Counted from the stretch's first letter, positions 15,912 to 24,540 are shown. The stretch: DNA of 64,000 nt from Elusimicrobiota bacterium (GCA_016218575.1 JACRDN010000019.1:396302-460301), one strand, 5' to 3'. Numbers and translations are program-made. The notes: generated from the letters alone by a model not told the origin.

Positions 15912-17675
15912 TTAACTGATCTTTCGTTCTACCGTTCGTGTCGGAACATTTCGCGCGGCAAGCTTTTGGACTGTCGAGGTAACGGTGGAAAGTGTAATTA
16001 GTATGGCGTTGCTCAAGGTGTGGACTAGTGAAGCCATGAGGTATCCCTGTGTTAGAGCGACATACCCGAATAGCATTCCTCCAATAAAACGCGGCATTGA
16101 AGGGCCATAGCCGTGCACTCTCGCGAAAATGATGGAGCTAAAGACGCTGGCCAGAAGCGTGGCGGGCAGCATGGGCGTGGACAGCATCCCCGTTAGGAGC
16201 CAGAGAGTTCCTCCCATCAAGCCCAACCTGAAAATGAGCTCCTCGAGCCAAGCCATGAGAGGCAGCAAGGGATAAAGAACCAGGGGCGGGATGTCGTTAA
16301 TCGGGCTGAAAAACTTATGGTACCTCTCTTTATTCAATAGAGAAATAAAGGTCAATCCAACGTTCACGAGAGCCCAGGGAAGGGCCTGGGCCAGCCACGA
16401 GCCTGTGACATGCGTTGTCGTGAGCAGGCTCCATCTGAAGGCTGTCGGCAACGGCGCGAATATCAGATTTGAAAGGGCGTCAAAGGCCGACAGCATGATT
16501 AAAGAAAACCCGATCGCGCCGACGAACTTGGCTGCTATGGAGCTTTCCTCGTATTGCACGGCAGCCAATTTCTTTTCCGCGGCTGAAATAAATTCAACGG
16601 AATTTTTGAAAGTTCCCTGAGAGAGGCCCATCAGCGCTCCGGACAGCTTATCCATCAACTCTTGGACCTTATCTGGCCTGTGGGATGACGAAGTTTGCGT
16701 AATACGATTTAAAACCGCGAAGATCAATTTTTCAAATGCCTTTATTGTGGTCGTGTACTGCCCATCTCTGGCATTCCTGATCGGATCCAGGTTGTCCGCC
16801 AATGTCATCAATCTGCTTTCCAAGGGAGGTGGCATCATTTTCAACCGATCCATGAGGGTCATATCGTCGCTTAACGCCGTTAAGCCGTTGGCGAAATTGG
16901 CTGCGGCGTATTTCAGCAAAGCCACTTCATCATTGAGCGGTCCTCGCGAAGACTTCGGGGCCCTTGGATTATCGGTAAACGGATTCCTAAAATCAAGCCT
17001 CGTAGAACGGCCGTTGCTTGTCAATGGAACAATGGAACTCGCGGCTTCCAAAATGTCCCCTCTCGCTCTTCGGCCTGGCCTGGAAAGCCGAAACCGAGAG
17101 GCGGCTCTATTCGAGGGAAACGCCGCGTTTTGTCGCTTGAATTCATCCGATTTCTCTACTGCCAGGCTTCCATCATAAAGTCGGCGAAAACCTTGTGTTA
17201 CAGCGCCTTTACCGGCGTCAGGAGATTGAAGGAATTGGAGAGACTCCTCGACTGCGGCAAGCTCGGCCCGCTCGGCCGCACGAACGGCTCTCAAACCGCG
17301 ATGATCCCCTGCATTATTTCTCGATGGCCGCCATTCGGTTCGGTCAATCTGGCCTCTTCTGCCCGTGGTAGGACTGTTACGAATGGCCGCTTGCGGCACG
17401 TGGACAGTTTTAGGTTTTGGTGTTGTTTTCCGTTCGATGCCAGTCCTTATTTCCTTCATAGGTTCCGTGTCGCCGGTTTCGGAAGAGAACGTGGAGGGTT
17501 TGCCAGTATTAACCGAAATATTTCCTCTCAGGGGAACAACGACGGGAGGAGCGGCAGTTCCCCGGCTTTTTACATTGTTGGCAGCGAAGCTGGATCGTGA
17601 GTAAAACCCCGAGGCAGCGTAAAAAAGAGAAAAAAACAAAAAGATCCCTGAGAATTTCGATCTTTGGATGTTCAT
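15912..17675 (-). CDS. CPBP family intramembrane metalloprotease with long exported N-terminal region
   Basis: 587 aa. Residues 1 to about 31 form a signal peptide or anchor (IFLFFSLFYAASGFYS). Residues about 32-370 are soluble and unlike anything I recognise. The last 200 residues hold several membrane helices with the CPBP/Abi (Rce1-like) motifs: EELIFRLG (E-E-x3-R), FARVHGY (F-x3-H) and HTLSNAI (H-x3-N). Members cut prenylated or signal-type substrates in membranes or protect against bacteriocins. Base composition is more AT-rich than its neighbours, and it is convergent with upp with 1 nt between stops. The upstream region (17676-17826) carries GGACCT/AGGTCC palindromes. Confidence 0.85.
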   Translation of the reverse strand: MNIQRSKFSGIFLFFSLFYAASGFYSRSSFAANNVKSRGTAAPPVVVPLRGNISVNTGKPSTFSSETGDTEPMKEIRTGIERKTTPKPKTVHVPQAAIRNSPTTGRRGQIDRTEWRPSRNNAGDHRGLRAVRAAERAELAAVEESLQFLQSPDAGKGAVTQGFRRLYDGSLAVEKSDEFKRQNAAFPSNRAASRFRLSRPGRRARGDILEAASSIVPLTSNGRSTRLDFRNPFTDNPRAPKSSRGPLNDEVALLKYAAANFANGLTALSDDMTLMDRLKMMPPPLESRLMTLADNLDPIRNARDGQYTTTIKAFEKLIFAVLNRITQTSSSHRPDKVQELMDKLSGALMGLSQGTFKNSVEFISAAEKKLAAVQYEESSIAAKFVGAIGFSLIMLSAFDALSNLIFAPLPTAFRWSLLTTTHVTGSWLAQALPWALVNVGLTFISLLNKERYHKFFSPINDIPPLVLYPLLPLMAWLEELIFRLGLMGGTLWLLTGMLSTPMLPATLLASVFSSIIFARVHGYGPSMPRFIGGMLFGYVALTQGYLMASLVHTLSNAILITLSTVTSTVQKLAARNVPTRTVERKIS

Positions 17676-17826
17676 CGTTGTCTCCGATAGCCGCCAATGT
17701 TAAAATAGGTTCATGAAGTATTGGCTGAAAATGGGAATGCCGTCAGGGTCCTTTGGGGTACTTGGGGTAGGACCTCAGGTCCAAACAAAGGGCCTATAAA
17801 TATTGCCCTATGGACCTACCTGGGGT

Positions 17827-18534
17827 TTAATTGGCCGCGCCCGCGATCAGCTTGAGCCGGGACTCATCGAGGAGGAGGAGGTCTTTTCGCCTCTTGCCGA
17901 TGATGCCCTTGAGCTCGAAGGCCCTGAGCAGGCGCACCGCCGTCTCCACGGTGAGGCCCGCCATCTCGGCCAAGTCCTTGCGCTTGATCCCCCCCACCAC
18001 GGCGCAGGGCCTGCCCGGCTTTCCCATGCGCAGCAAGATGTCCGCCATGCGGCCCTTGGCCGGCTTGAAGGCGATGTCTCGGGCCTTGTTCTCCCCCCGG
18101 CGCACGTCCCGGGCGAGTTCGCGCAGGAGGGCCATGGAGGCTTGGGGGAAGCGCGAAAGAAAATCGCGGAAGGTCGGCTCTTCGACCGCGCAGACGACGC
18201 TTTCGTTCAAGGCCTCCGCGGTTCCGGTGTAGGGGCCCTCGCGGGCGAGCAAGGTCACGTGGCCCAGGAGGTCCCCGGGAGATTCGATGCGCGTGATGAG
18301 TTGCTGCCCCGTCCTGCTGGATTTGAAGATCTTGACATTTCCCGAGCAGACCACGAAGACGCCTTGGGGGCCGGCCCCCTCGTGAAAGATGGGCTGGCCG
18401 GCCTTGAAGCGGTGGGCCAGGCGCATCCGGCGCCAGGCGTTCCTGGCCGGCTTATCGCCGAGGAGCTCGTAAAGGCAGTTTTTCCTGTGGGGACACCACC
18501 GGCAATCGGGGGCGTCTCTCTTGGTGAAAGGCAT
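17827..18534 (-). CDS. fnr: FNR-type CRP family transcription regulator (likely Fe-S oxygen sensor)
   Basis: 235 aa. N-terminal cysteines C11-x2-C14-x5-C20 and a later C115 (SVVCAVEE) match the four cluster ligands of E. coli FNR in order and spacing (C20, C23, C29, C122). A cyclic-nucleotide-binding-type beta barrel (FHEGAGPQGVFVVCSGNVKIF, SPGDLLGHVTLLAREG), a dimer helix and a C-terminal winged helix (KRKDLAEMAGLTVETAVRLLRAFELKG) follow. In the recognition helix Glu and Arg are kept, but the FNR Ser is Val, so the operator may differ from TTGAT. Known FNRs use [4Fe-4S] to switch on anaerobic genes. A TATGTT/TATGCT box just before the ATG is a likely -10. Confidence 0.9.
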   Translation of the reverse strand: MPFTKRDAPDCRWCPHRKNCLYELLGDKPARNAWRRMRLAHRFKAGQPIFHEGAGPQGVFVVCSGNVKIFKSSRTGQQLITRIESPGDLLGHVTLLAREGPYTGTAEALNESVVCAVEEPTFRDFLSRFPQASMALLRELARDVRRGENKARDIAFKPAKGRMADILLRMGKPGRPCAVVGGIKRKDLAEMAGLTVETAVRLLRAFELKGIIGKRRKDLLLLDESRLKLIAGAAN

Positions 18535-18567
18535 TCCCCGAGCATAACATATTGGCCCGGAACGGTT

Positions 18568-19863
18568 TTAGCGGGAGGCGCGCAGACCCTGGCGGTAGCC
18601 CGTCAGGACGCTGTTGAACCCAGGCAGGTCCCGGACGGGCTCGAGTTCCGCGTCGGTTCGGGCCAGCAGCATGTATTTTCTGAGCTCGCTTGAGGAGACC
18701 GAGCTCTTGAAGGCTTGGCTCAAGGCGCGCATCGAGTCGTTGTAGCGGCCGAGCACCGAGTAGGCCAGGGCCAACTGGTAGTGGGCCGAGGCGTTGATGG
18801 GTAGCTCCTGTATGGAGCGGTTCAAGTCCTTTATGGCTGCCTCGGACAGGCCGAGCTTGTTGCGGCAAGTCCCCATCCTCTCGTAGACGAAGGCGACCTG
18901 GCTTGGGCTGAGTATTCCGGAGCCGCGCTGCAGCTCGAGGGTCTTCTCGTAGCCGGCCAGGGCCTGCCTGAAGTGAACGAAGCGGTACTCCGCGTTGGCG
19001 GCCTGGAGTTCGCCCGCCACGGCCTGATCCTGCGCGCGCAGGGCGGCCTTGGTCGGCTCCTCGCGGGCATCGCGCACGGAGTCCTTCAGGTCCGGTCCCA
19101 AGGCTGGCTTTTGGCCGTTTTGGGCGACCAAGGTCTTGCCAGGTTCGGCGGTTTTGGGAGCCTCGTATTCCTTTAGCACCTCCTGATGGGCCGGGCTTTG
19201 CAGCATCACGGAGAAAGCAGGATCGGTCTTGATCATCTCGATGAGCTCGCTTTGCTTGCCCAGAAGCCTGGCGCGCTCGAGGCTGATGCGCAGGTTCGAG
19301 CTCGACTTGGCGATCTCGCCCGTCTTGTAGCGCAGTCGCGCGGCGTAAAGCGGGATCATGGGCTTGTTGGGGGCCATCATGAAGGCCTTGCGGTAGGCCT
19401 CGATGGCTTTCTCGTACTGCCCCAGGGCCTCGTGGCAGAGGGCCAGGCCATAGTAGAGCTGGTAGGGCTGCTGCAAAGAGTCGAGTCCCGGATCCAGGAC
19501 CAGGGCCTTGCCGTATGCGGCGACGGTGAGCCTGGCGTCCTCCTGGTCTGCGGTCTCCGGTTTTCCCCCCGCGAAGCCGCGCTGATAGTAGGAATAGCCC
19601 AGGAGGAAGTAGGACGCGCTCGAGGGCTTGAGCCTGAGCGCGGACTTGAACTCCCCGATGGCCAAGGTGTAGTCCCCCTGGTCGAGCCCATCGAGGCCCT
19701 TGCGGACATGGGCTTGAGAGAGGTCCGCAGGAGCAGGTTTAAGCGATTTCGCCAGGCGCGCCCGGCCTTTAGCCGCCCGGCGCGGGGCCCGACGGGCCGC
19801 CTGAAGCGGGGAAGCCGCCAGGACCGCGATCAAGGCCAGCGCCATCCGCCGCGAAGTTTCCAT
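18568..19863 (-). CDS. Exported TPR-repeat protein
   Basis: 431 aa from the ATG at 19863, which opens a signal peptide (MALALIAVLAASPLQA); the longer upstream frame lacks coding character. Several TPRs are visible: GDYTLAIGEFKSALRLKPSS, GQYEKAIEAYRKAFMMAPN, FRQALAGYEKTLELQ, SEAAIKDLNRSIQELP and GRYNDSMRALSQAFKSS. A non-TPR linker (about 215-300) is rich in Ala, Glu and Lys. Function unknown; a periplasmic scaffold is plausible. It lies 33 nt upstream of fnr and may be co-transcribed with it. Confidence 0.8.
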   Translation of the reverse strand: METSRRMALALIAVLAASPLQAARRAPRRAAKGRARLAKSLKPAPADLSQAHVRKGLDGLDQGDYTLAIGEFKSALRLKPSSASYFLLGYSYYQRGFAGGKPETADQEDARLTVAAYGKALVLDPGLDSLQQPYQLYYGLALCHEALGQYEKAIEAYRKAFMMAPNKPMIPLYAARLRYKTGEIAKSSSNLRISLERARLLGKQSELIEMIKTDPAFSVMLQSPAHQEVLKEYEAPKTAEPGKTLVAQNGQKPALGPDLKDSVRDAREEPTKAALRAQDQAVAGELQAANAEYRFVHFRQALAGYEKTLELQRGSGILSPSQVAFVYERMGTCRNKLGLSEAAIKDLNRSIQELPINASAHYQLALAYSVLGRYNDSMRALSQAFKSSVSSSELRKYMLLARTDAELEPVRDLPGFNSVLTGYRQGLRASR

Positions 19864-19926
19864 TGGGTTCCATAGTGTATCAGCCGGGGCCGGGGCTTCG
19901 TAAGGGTCGCAGGGCCCAATCCCCTC

Positions 19927-19972
19927 TAGGTCAAAGGACCTACTCCGGGAAGTGGGGCGAAATTGATATAAT
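19927..19972 (+). promoter_or_regulatory. tRNA-His promoter with palindromic upstream box
   Basis: A perfect TATAAT stands at 19967-19972, about 60 nt before the tRNA. No -35 hexamer is seen at the normal spacing. Instead a palindrome, TAGGTC-aaag-GACCTA (19927-19942), is centred about 45 nt upstream of the expected transcription start. A similar box stands at nearly the same distance before the TATAAT at 58598, suggesting an activator site or a lineage-specific promoter element. Confidence 0.5.
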
Positions 19973-20032
19973 CTCTTTAACGGTGGCCGCCCCGCCTTTG
20001 GCGGGACTGCGCCGCTTAGTACTTGCAATAGC

Positions 20033-20110
20033 GGTGGCCGTAGCTCAACTGGTTAGAGCGCCTGGCTGTGAACCAGGAGGTCGGGGGTTCAAGTCCCCTC
20101 GGTCACCCCA
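20033..20110 (+). tRNA. tRNA-His (GTG anticodon)
   Basis: Complete cloverleaf. The acceptor stem GTGGCCG (20034-20040) pairs with CGGTCAC (20100-20106). The extra G at 20033 faces discriminator C at 20107, the G-1:C73 identity pair of tRNA-His. The anticodon stem CCTGG/CCAGG encloses loop CTGTGAA with anticodon GTG at 20068-20070. The T arm has TTCAAGT. CCA is encoded at 20108-20110. Confidence 0.97.
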
Positions 20111-20120
20111 GCTCTAAAAA

Positions 20121-20185
20121 GGGGAACATGAAACCCTGGGTCTGAATAAGACTCAGGGTTTCATTTATCTTTTTCGGTGTTCCCC
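20121..20185. terminator. Long hairpin after tRNA-His, probably a bidirectional terminator
   Basis: A 14-bp stem with one G.T pair (20130-20143 with 20149-20162, 5-nt loop) is followed by ATTTATCTTTTT on the + strand. An outer GGGGAAC/GTTCCCC pair (20121-20127, 20179-20185) extends it. It ends the tRNA transcript. The - strand reading gives a terminator for the small gene at 20161-20400, whose stop codon lies in the stem. Confidence 0.7.
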
Positions 20186-20400
20186 TCTAGGTACAAACTG
20201 CCCCCCTTGATGGGACTCGGAACATCTCCGGACTCCCCACCGCGCTGCTCCTTGCGGCGTTTGACGATCGCCTCCTCGAGAAGATCGACCAGGATCGCAA
20301 GAGCATGGGCGGCCCGAATTTCGGAGGTCGGGGCATACTCGACCTCCAACCGAATAACCCTTTGCTTCTTTCTTCGACATGGAATGTCCTTTGTTTGCAT
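20161..20400 (-). CDS. Small charged protein of unknown function
   Basis: 79 aa from an ATG at 20400 preceded by a strong GAGGAGGAGAG ribosome binding site, which is the main reason to accept it. It has a basic N-terminus (CRRKKQRVIRLEVEYAP), a helix (RAAHALAILVDLLEEAIVKRRKE) and a polar tail. The 'RLEVEYAP...A.AILVDLL' pattern recalls small proteins near recombinases in mobile elements, but no recombinase is seen here, so this is only a hint. Confidence 0.55.
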   Translation of the reverse strand: MQTKDIPCRRKKQRVIRLEVEYAPTSEIRAAHALAILVDLLEEAIVKRRKEQRGGESGDVPSPIKGGSLYLEGNTEKDK

Positions 20401-20495
20401 CAGACTCTCCTCCTCGATTCAGTACCGTCTTTGCCGCAGGTCGGCATGTGGGGTGCACCATCGGAGAACGACCCGCCCCCGCAGGGGAAGCTGTG

Positions 20496-20519
20496 AAAAA
20501 ATCCTCTGTCGGACGACAG
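20496..20519 (-). terminator. Intrinsic terminator of the alpha/beta hydrolase gene
   Basis: On the - strand, just after the stop at 20524, CTGTCG-tc-CGACAG forms a short stem followed by AGGATTTTTT. The run of T residues fits factor-independent termination. Confidence 0.6.
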
Positions 20520-20523
20520 CGGA

Positions 20524-21861
20524 CTAGCGTCTGACTTGGCGTTTGTCTTGGAAGAACATCTCTACTGCGGGCGAGGCCAGCCCATGGGTGAAGAAAGCTT
20601 CGCGGAACCGGCGGTAATAGTCCGGATACCGGCCCAACCGATGAACGTCGTCGAAGAGTGCAAAACGAGAATGCGGGTAAGCGCCGCTGATCCACAGCCC
20701 CCTCTCCGGGCCGAAGACGGAATCCCGTGCGCCCGCGAAGACAAGGACTTCTCCAGCGAAGGTCGACCGGTCGAGCGAGATTGCCGGCGGCGTGATGACT
20801 CCGGCCGAACCCGCCTTGATGAAGTCATCCAATATTTCGAGGCACCACTCGTACATTAGATTGTCCTGACGCGGCGATCCGGAGGCATATCGTCCCAAGT
20901 CGGCGCCAAGGAGCTCGTACATGCGCACCTTGACGGCGTCCTCAGCGGGGAGCCTCATAAGGTGTCGCACCAGCATCCAATTCCGGCCAGGCGCCAGCGC
21001 GTAGTGGAACCGTCGCAGCCGCCCCCGGAAGGACTCCGCAACAAGGTCTTCGAGAAGGCTCCGAACCAGCTCCTGCCCGTCCAGGCGTTCCTGCGCCAGC
21101 CGCCCCAGCAAGAAGGCGAGAGCGGGAGCGTTGCCCCGACTGGCGACAATGCGCGAGAAGAGCTCCGCCGCACGCGGGTCCGACTCCGCCAGACCTCGCG
21201 AAAAGCTTGTTCCGTGCTTATACGCCAAATCCGGTGCACCGCTCGACTCGATCAGCGCGCGGCGCACGTTCCGTCCATACTTCGCCAGGTACTGCTGGAC
21301 CAGGAAGCCTCCGCCCGATCCACCATAGAGGTCGATTTTTCCACCCGGTGGCAGCAATCCCTTCGCTTCCATGGCGCGTCGAACGGACTCGATGTCCTCC
21401 ACCCGCTGCGCCGAGCCGTACAGGTTAATCGCCGCTGCGTAATTGAGGGCGCCGTCCTTTCTGTAGACTTCGGGCAGGAGCGTGGGCGCGTGGCCTCGGC
21501 TGCCAATGAGGACGTACGGCAGGTTCCCCAGTCTGTCGGTGAACCATTCCATGTCGGGTCGAGTATCGACCAACTCCTGCTGCCCATCGGTCAACACGAA
21601 TACGACGTCGCGGGCAGGCGCGAACCGTGGGCTTAGGATGTAGAAGCCAGTAAAGGCGCCTTTAGTCGGGTCGTGGTGGTCCAACGGGAGTCGCAGGTAG
21701 CGATGTGTCCCGTCGGCCGGCATTTCGGGATACACCGCCCCGTCTGCAAGGCGCACCGTCGGCGGAGTGGAGAGCGCGACGTAGCGGCGGTAGAACATGA
21801 CGCCGCACACAGTGAACGCGATTGTCAGGAGAACGGCCACACCACATGCATGTTTACTCAC
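20524..21861 (-). CDS. Membrane-anchored alpha/beta hydrolase (S33 peptidase-like)
   Basis: 445 aa with an N-terminal membrane segment (ACGVAVLLTIAFTVCGVMFY). The catalytic core shows the nucleophile elbow GGSGGG (Ser), a later Asp in FAGARDSVFG and a His in DDVHRLGRYP, the usual triad order. Between elbow and Asp lies a helical lid of about 150 residues. Tripeptidyl or prolyl aminopeptidases of family S33 have this layout, as do many esterases; the substrate is unknown. It stands alone with its own terminator at the start of the accessory stretch. Confidence 0.75.
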   Translation of the reverse strand: MSKHACGVAVLLTIAFTVCGVMFYRRYVALSTPPTVRLADGAVYPEMPADGTHRYLRLPLDHHDPTKGAFTGFYILSPRFAPARDVVFVLTDGQQELVDTRPDMEWFTDRLGNLPYVLIGSRGHAPTLLPEVYRKDGALNYAAAINLYGSAQRVEDIESVRRAMEAKGLLPPGGKIDLYGGSGGGFLVQQYLAKYGRNVRRALIESSGAPDLAYKHGTSFSRGLAESDPRAAELFSRIVASRGNAPALAFLLGRLAQERLDGQELVRSLLEDLVAESFRGRLRRFHYALAPGRNWMLVRHLMRLPAEDAVKVRMYELLGADLGRYASGSPRQDNLMYEWCLEILDDFIKAGSAGVITPPAISLDRSTFAGEVLVFAGARDSVFGPERGLWISGAYPHSRFALFDDVHRLGRYPDYYRRFREAFFTHGLASPAVEMFFQDKRQVRR

Positions 21862-21990
21862 GTGTCTAGTATAGCTTTAGGCTGTTAGGAAATCGAATTA
21901 CCGTTGTTCATTTAGTTGATATAAACGGCGAACCCGCTGGTGCTTTTCGGTGATCACCGCGGCACCCAGCGCTAAGCCCGGACGTATTGA

Positions 21991-22026
21991 TTATGTCAGA
22001 AAAAGGAGCTATATTATCTGACGTAA
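21991..22026 (+). promoter_or_regulatory. Inverted-repeat operator over the abiE promoter
   Basis: TTATGTCAGAAAAA (21991-22004) and ATTATCTGACGTAA (22013-22026) form an inverted repeat around GTCAGA/TCTGAC. It overlaps a TATATTAT-like -10 region (22009-22018) and ends on the ATG at 22026, so the transcript would be nearly leaderless. AbiEi antitoxins are known to bind inverted repeats in their own promoter and repress it, which fits. Confidence 0.6.
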
Positions 22027-22652
22027 TGGCTAGACCTAAATCCGATAACAGCACGCCGCAACGGATTGAGCGGCGGGTGCGCCAAGCCCCCGCCGATACC
22101 GTGTTTTACGCGGGGCAATTCCTCGATCTCGATACGCGCGCGGCCGTGGACCAGGCGCTTTCCCGCCTCGCTCGAGTCGGCGCCCTGCGGCGGCTGGCCC
22201 GCGGGCTTTATCATCGGCCCCGGCGGCATCCTGTGCTGGGCGAGATCGCGCCGCCCGTCGAGGCCGTCGCCAAGGCGCTGGCCGCGCGCGACCGCGTGCG
22301 TTTGCAGCCGTTCGGCGGCTACGCGGCCAACTTGCTCCGCCTCTCCGCGCAGGTGCCTGCGCGCGTGGTCTTCCTGACCGACGGCAAGCCGCGCAAGATC
22401 CGTTTTGGACGGCAAGTCGTCGAACTGCGCCGCGCCTCGCCGCGTATGATGGCCGCCGCGGGACGGACGACCGGCCTAGTGATCGCGGGGTTGCGCTTCA
22501 TCGGCAAGGCCAACATCTCCCCTGAGAGAGTGGCTCCTCTGCGCAGATTGCTCTCGCCGAAGGACCGCCGCCAACTGCTGGAGGACATCCTTCTTGCCCC
22601 GGCTTGGATGCATCCGTATTTCTGCCTGATCGCTGGAAAGGATAAGGCTTGA
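22026..22652 (+). CDS. abiEi: AbiEi-family (DUF6088) antitoxin of a type IV toxin-antitoxin system
   Basis: 208 aa from the ATG at 22026; an in-frame ATG at 21993 inside the operator is the alternative. The N-terminal winged helix is seen in QRIERRVRQAPADTVFYAGQFLDL and AVDQALSRLARVGALRRLARGLYHRP. The C-terminal domain includes RLQPFGGYAANLL, VVFLTDGKPRKIRFG and GLVIAGLRFIGK. AbiEi proteins repress the operon and counteract the nucleotidyltransferase toxin AbiEii. Its stop overlaps the toxin start (TGATG). The toxin gene is split, so this may be an orphan antitoxin. Confidence 0.88.
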   Translation: MARPKSDNSTPQRIERRVRQAPADTVFYAGQFLDLDTRAAVDQALSRLARVGALRRLARGLYHRPRRHPVLGEIAPPVEAVAKALAARDRVRLQPFGGYAANLLRLSAQVPARVVFLTDGKPRKIRFGRQVVELRRASPRMMAAAGRTTGLVIAGLRFIGKANISPERVAPLRRLLSPKDRRQLLEDILLAPAWMHPYFCLIAGKDKA

Positions 22653-23038
22653 TGAAGTCGCTCGCTTCGCTGCCCGCCAAAGAGCGGGCGCTCTACTGGC
22701 GGACCTATTCGGAGCGGAAAGGCGTGCCCGGCTTCATTGTGGAGAAAGATTTCTGGGTCTGCTGGCTTTTGGGGCGCGTTTTTTCGGCGCCGAAGCTCGG
22801 CGCGGATTGCGTCTTCAAAGGGGGCACGTCGCTTTCCAAGGTCTTTGGCGCGATCAATCGCTTCTCCGAGGACATCGATCTCGGTCTCAGCCCCGCATCA
22901 CTGGGATGGAAGGAAGCCGAGCTCGAGGACGCGCCTTCCGTCGAGCAGCGCCGCAAACGCGTGAAGCGTCTCGAAGCCGACTGCGCCGAGGCGGTGCGTA
23001 GGCGATTCCTGCCCGAGCTGGAGGCGGCCGTTGGTTGA
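22652..23038 (+). pseudogene. abiEii: AbiEii nucleotidyltransferase toxin, N-terminal fragment
   Basis: About 128 residues of the toxin's nucleotidyltransferase domain: FIVEKDFWVCWLLGRVF, CVFKGGTSLSKVFGAI (the G-S/T nucleotidyltransferase motif) and RFSEDIDLGLSP (catalytic D-x-D). The frame stops at 23038, roughly where the domain should continue. The next part is in another frame at 23031. Intact AbiEii proteins are about 290-310 aa in one frame. At least one frameshift has occurred and the join may also be short of residues. Confidence 0.8.
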
Positions 23039-23639
23039 ACTTCGAGTTCGACGCCGTGAACCGCTCGCCCATAACATAATTTTATTCCCCTACCCGCAAG
23101 CGGTTCCGCCGGGCTCCTACATCGCTCCAGTGGTGAAGATTGAGTTCGGCTCGCTGACGGACCAACGGCCTACGGGCAAGCATCCGATCAAGCCGCTCGT
23201 CGCGGAGATCGTGCCGGAAGCGTTCTTGGATTTCAGCGCCGAAGTCGTGGCGCTGGAAATCGAGCGCACGTTCTGGGAAAAAGCCACCATTTTGCATGCT
23301 GAATATCACCGGCCGCCGGCGCAGCCGCTGCGCGACCGCTTTGCGCGGCATTACTCCGACTTCGCGGCTTTGTGGCGGCTTCCCGCGGGACGAGCGATGG
23401 CGACCCGTCTCGATTTGCTGGAGCGGGTGCGCGCCCACAAGAGCAAGTTCTTCGGATCGAGTTGGGCGCACTATGATACGGCCGTGCCGGGAACGCTGCG
23501 GCTCATTCCAGGTGATGGGCGCCTGGCGGAGTTGCGCCGCGACTATGCGGCGATGGAGCCCATGTTCCTGTCGCCGTCGCCGCGTTTCGAGGACATGATC
23601 GACGCCTTGCGCGAGGCTGAACGGGCGATCAACGCGTGA
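23031..23639 (+). pseudogene. abiEii: AbiEii nucleotidyltransferase toxin, C-terminal fragment
   Basis: Open frame of 202 codons that continues the AbiEii fold: FPYPQAVPPGSYIAPVVKIEFGS, VVALEIERTFWEKATILHAEYHRPP and RFARHYSDFAALWRLP, all family blocks of the C-terminal half. Only a TTG at 23031 could start it, overlapping the N-fragment by 8 nt. Either the gene is inactivated, or two polypeptides are made that would have to reassemble; inactivation is more likely. Confidence 0.75.
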
Positions 23640-23649
23640 TCAGTTGCGC

Positions 23650-24034
23650 TCATTTAAAGTATCGGTCCAGCTCTCCGCTCAATCCAAGAAAGGCTCTGAG
23701 CTTGGGAAGGTTCCGCTTACCGGGCTTGCATTCGTTGTCCTGGTAGCGCCGGATGGTCTCGGTCGAGACCCCTATCGCCTTTGCGACCTCGTTCTGTAGC
23801 AATCCGTGCCGCGCGCGGAAGTTCTTCATCCAGCCGCCGAAGGTGTTCCTGGGATAGAGAAAATCGTAGGGGTCTCCCTTCGTTTCCGGGAATACCTCCC
23901 CAAGCCGGCCCTTTAGTTGCGGGATGATCTGGCTGATCGCGCCCGTGACTGAGGCCTGTGGTTTTGCTAAACTCCTCGATAGTCAGGCCCAAGCGCCGGC
24001 GAAGGTAACGCCCTTCGGAGACCCTGCTTTGTCC
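23650..24034 (-). pseudogene. Decayed XRE-type helix-turn-helix regulator
   Basis: The 3' half encodes a clear XRE helix-turn-helix: KNFRARHGLLQNEVAKAIG, then VSTETIRRYQDNECKPGKRNLPKL, ending at 23650. The only ATG in this frame is at 23829 (59 aa). The frame runs open further upstream (GAISQIIPQLKGRLGEVFPE) without a start. Sequence resembling the next upstream part (LTIEEFSKTTGLS) lies in another frame. This pattern fits a frameshifted, truncated gene. The 59-residue piece could still be made. Confidence 0.6.
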
Positions 24035-24054
24035 CTATTTTTAGGATAACTAAC

Positions 24055-24540
24055 ATGTGCCGAATAGCCGCAAAGAACTTCCTGTTACCCATGCTGGCCA
24101 TGTTTGTCTCATCCCAACTTCCTGCGGCATTCGCGGAGGTTCCGGTTGACATGGTCGGTAGCTGGAAGGGGAGCGCCAATATCATTGTTGCCTGGTGCAA
24201 GCAGAAGGAGCTCCCCATTGAAATCGAGATATCTCTCGATGGGAATGTGTCCGGGAGAATCGGCGAGGCGGTTGTGGAAAACGGGCGGGTAAGCATGAAT
24301 AACAGGATTCTCGTTTGGCTTGGAAACCCCAAGAATGTGATCTCCGCCGACTTAAAGGGAGCCGTTATTGGGGCGGAGGGCATCGTTAGAAAATCGATAC
24401 AGCTTCTTGTAAACCTAAGCGACCAACGGCTAGTAGGGGGGTTTCATACTAGCGGCTCGAAATTCGGCGGGAAAGACGCCATGATGATGAGCGGCTCCGA
24501 ACTGATCCTTCTCAGGCAGCGAGAGGACAGTCACCCATGA
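24055..24540 (+). CDS. Exported protein of unknown function
   Basis: 161 aa with a Sec signal peptide (NFLLPMLAMFVSSQLPAAFA). The mature part looks like a small beta barrel or sandwich (MVGSWKGSANIIVAWCK, IEIEISLDGNVSGRIG, SIQLLVNLSDQRLVGGFH). No family recognised. More AT-rich than the core genes. First of three genes linked by 4-nt overlaps (24055-26200). Confidence 0.7.
   Translation: MCRIAAKNFLLPMLAMFVSSQLPAAFAEVPVDMVGSWKGSANIIVAWCKQKELPIEIEISLDGNVSGRIGEAVVENGRVSMNNRILVWLGNPKNVISADLKGAVIGAEGIVRKSIQLLVNLSDQRLVGGFHTSGSKFGGKDAMMMSGSELILLRQREDSHP

Noticed and set aside
19980-20040. Second copy of the tRNA 5' end (CGGTGGCCG at 19980 and 20032) as a partial tRNA or attachment repeat
   Set aside because: Only 9 bases match and they lie upstream, not at the 3' end where integration repeats form. 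Most likely chance in GC-rich sequence.
20161-20400. Serine recombinase accessory protein marking an active mobile element
   Set aside because: Only a short resemblance, and no recombinase gene is present in the window.
22652-23639. Programmed frameshift joining the two AbiEii parts
   Set aside because: No slippery heptamer or following stem is evident in the overlap, and residues seem to be missing at the joint.
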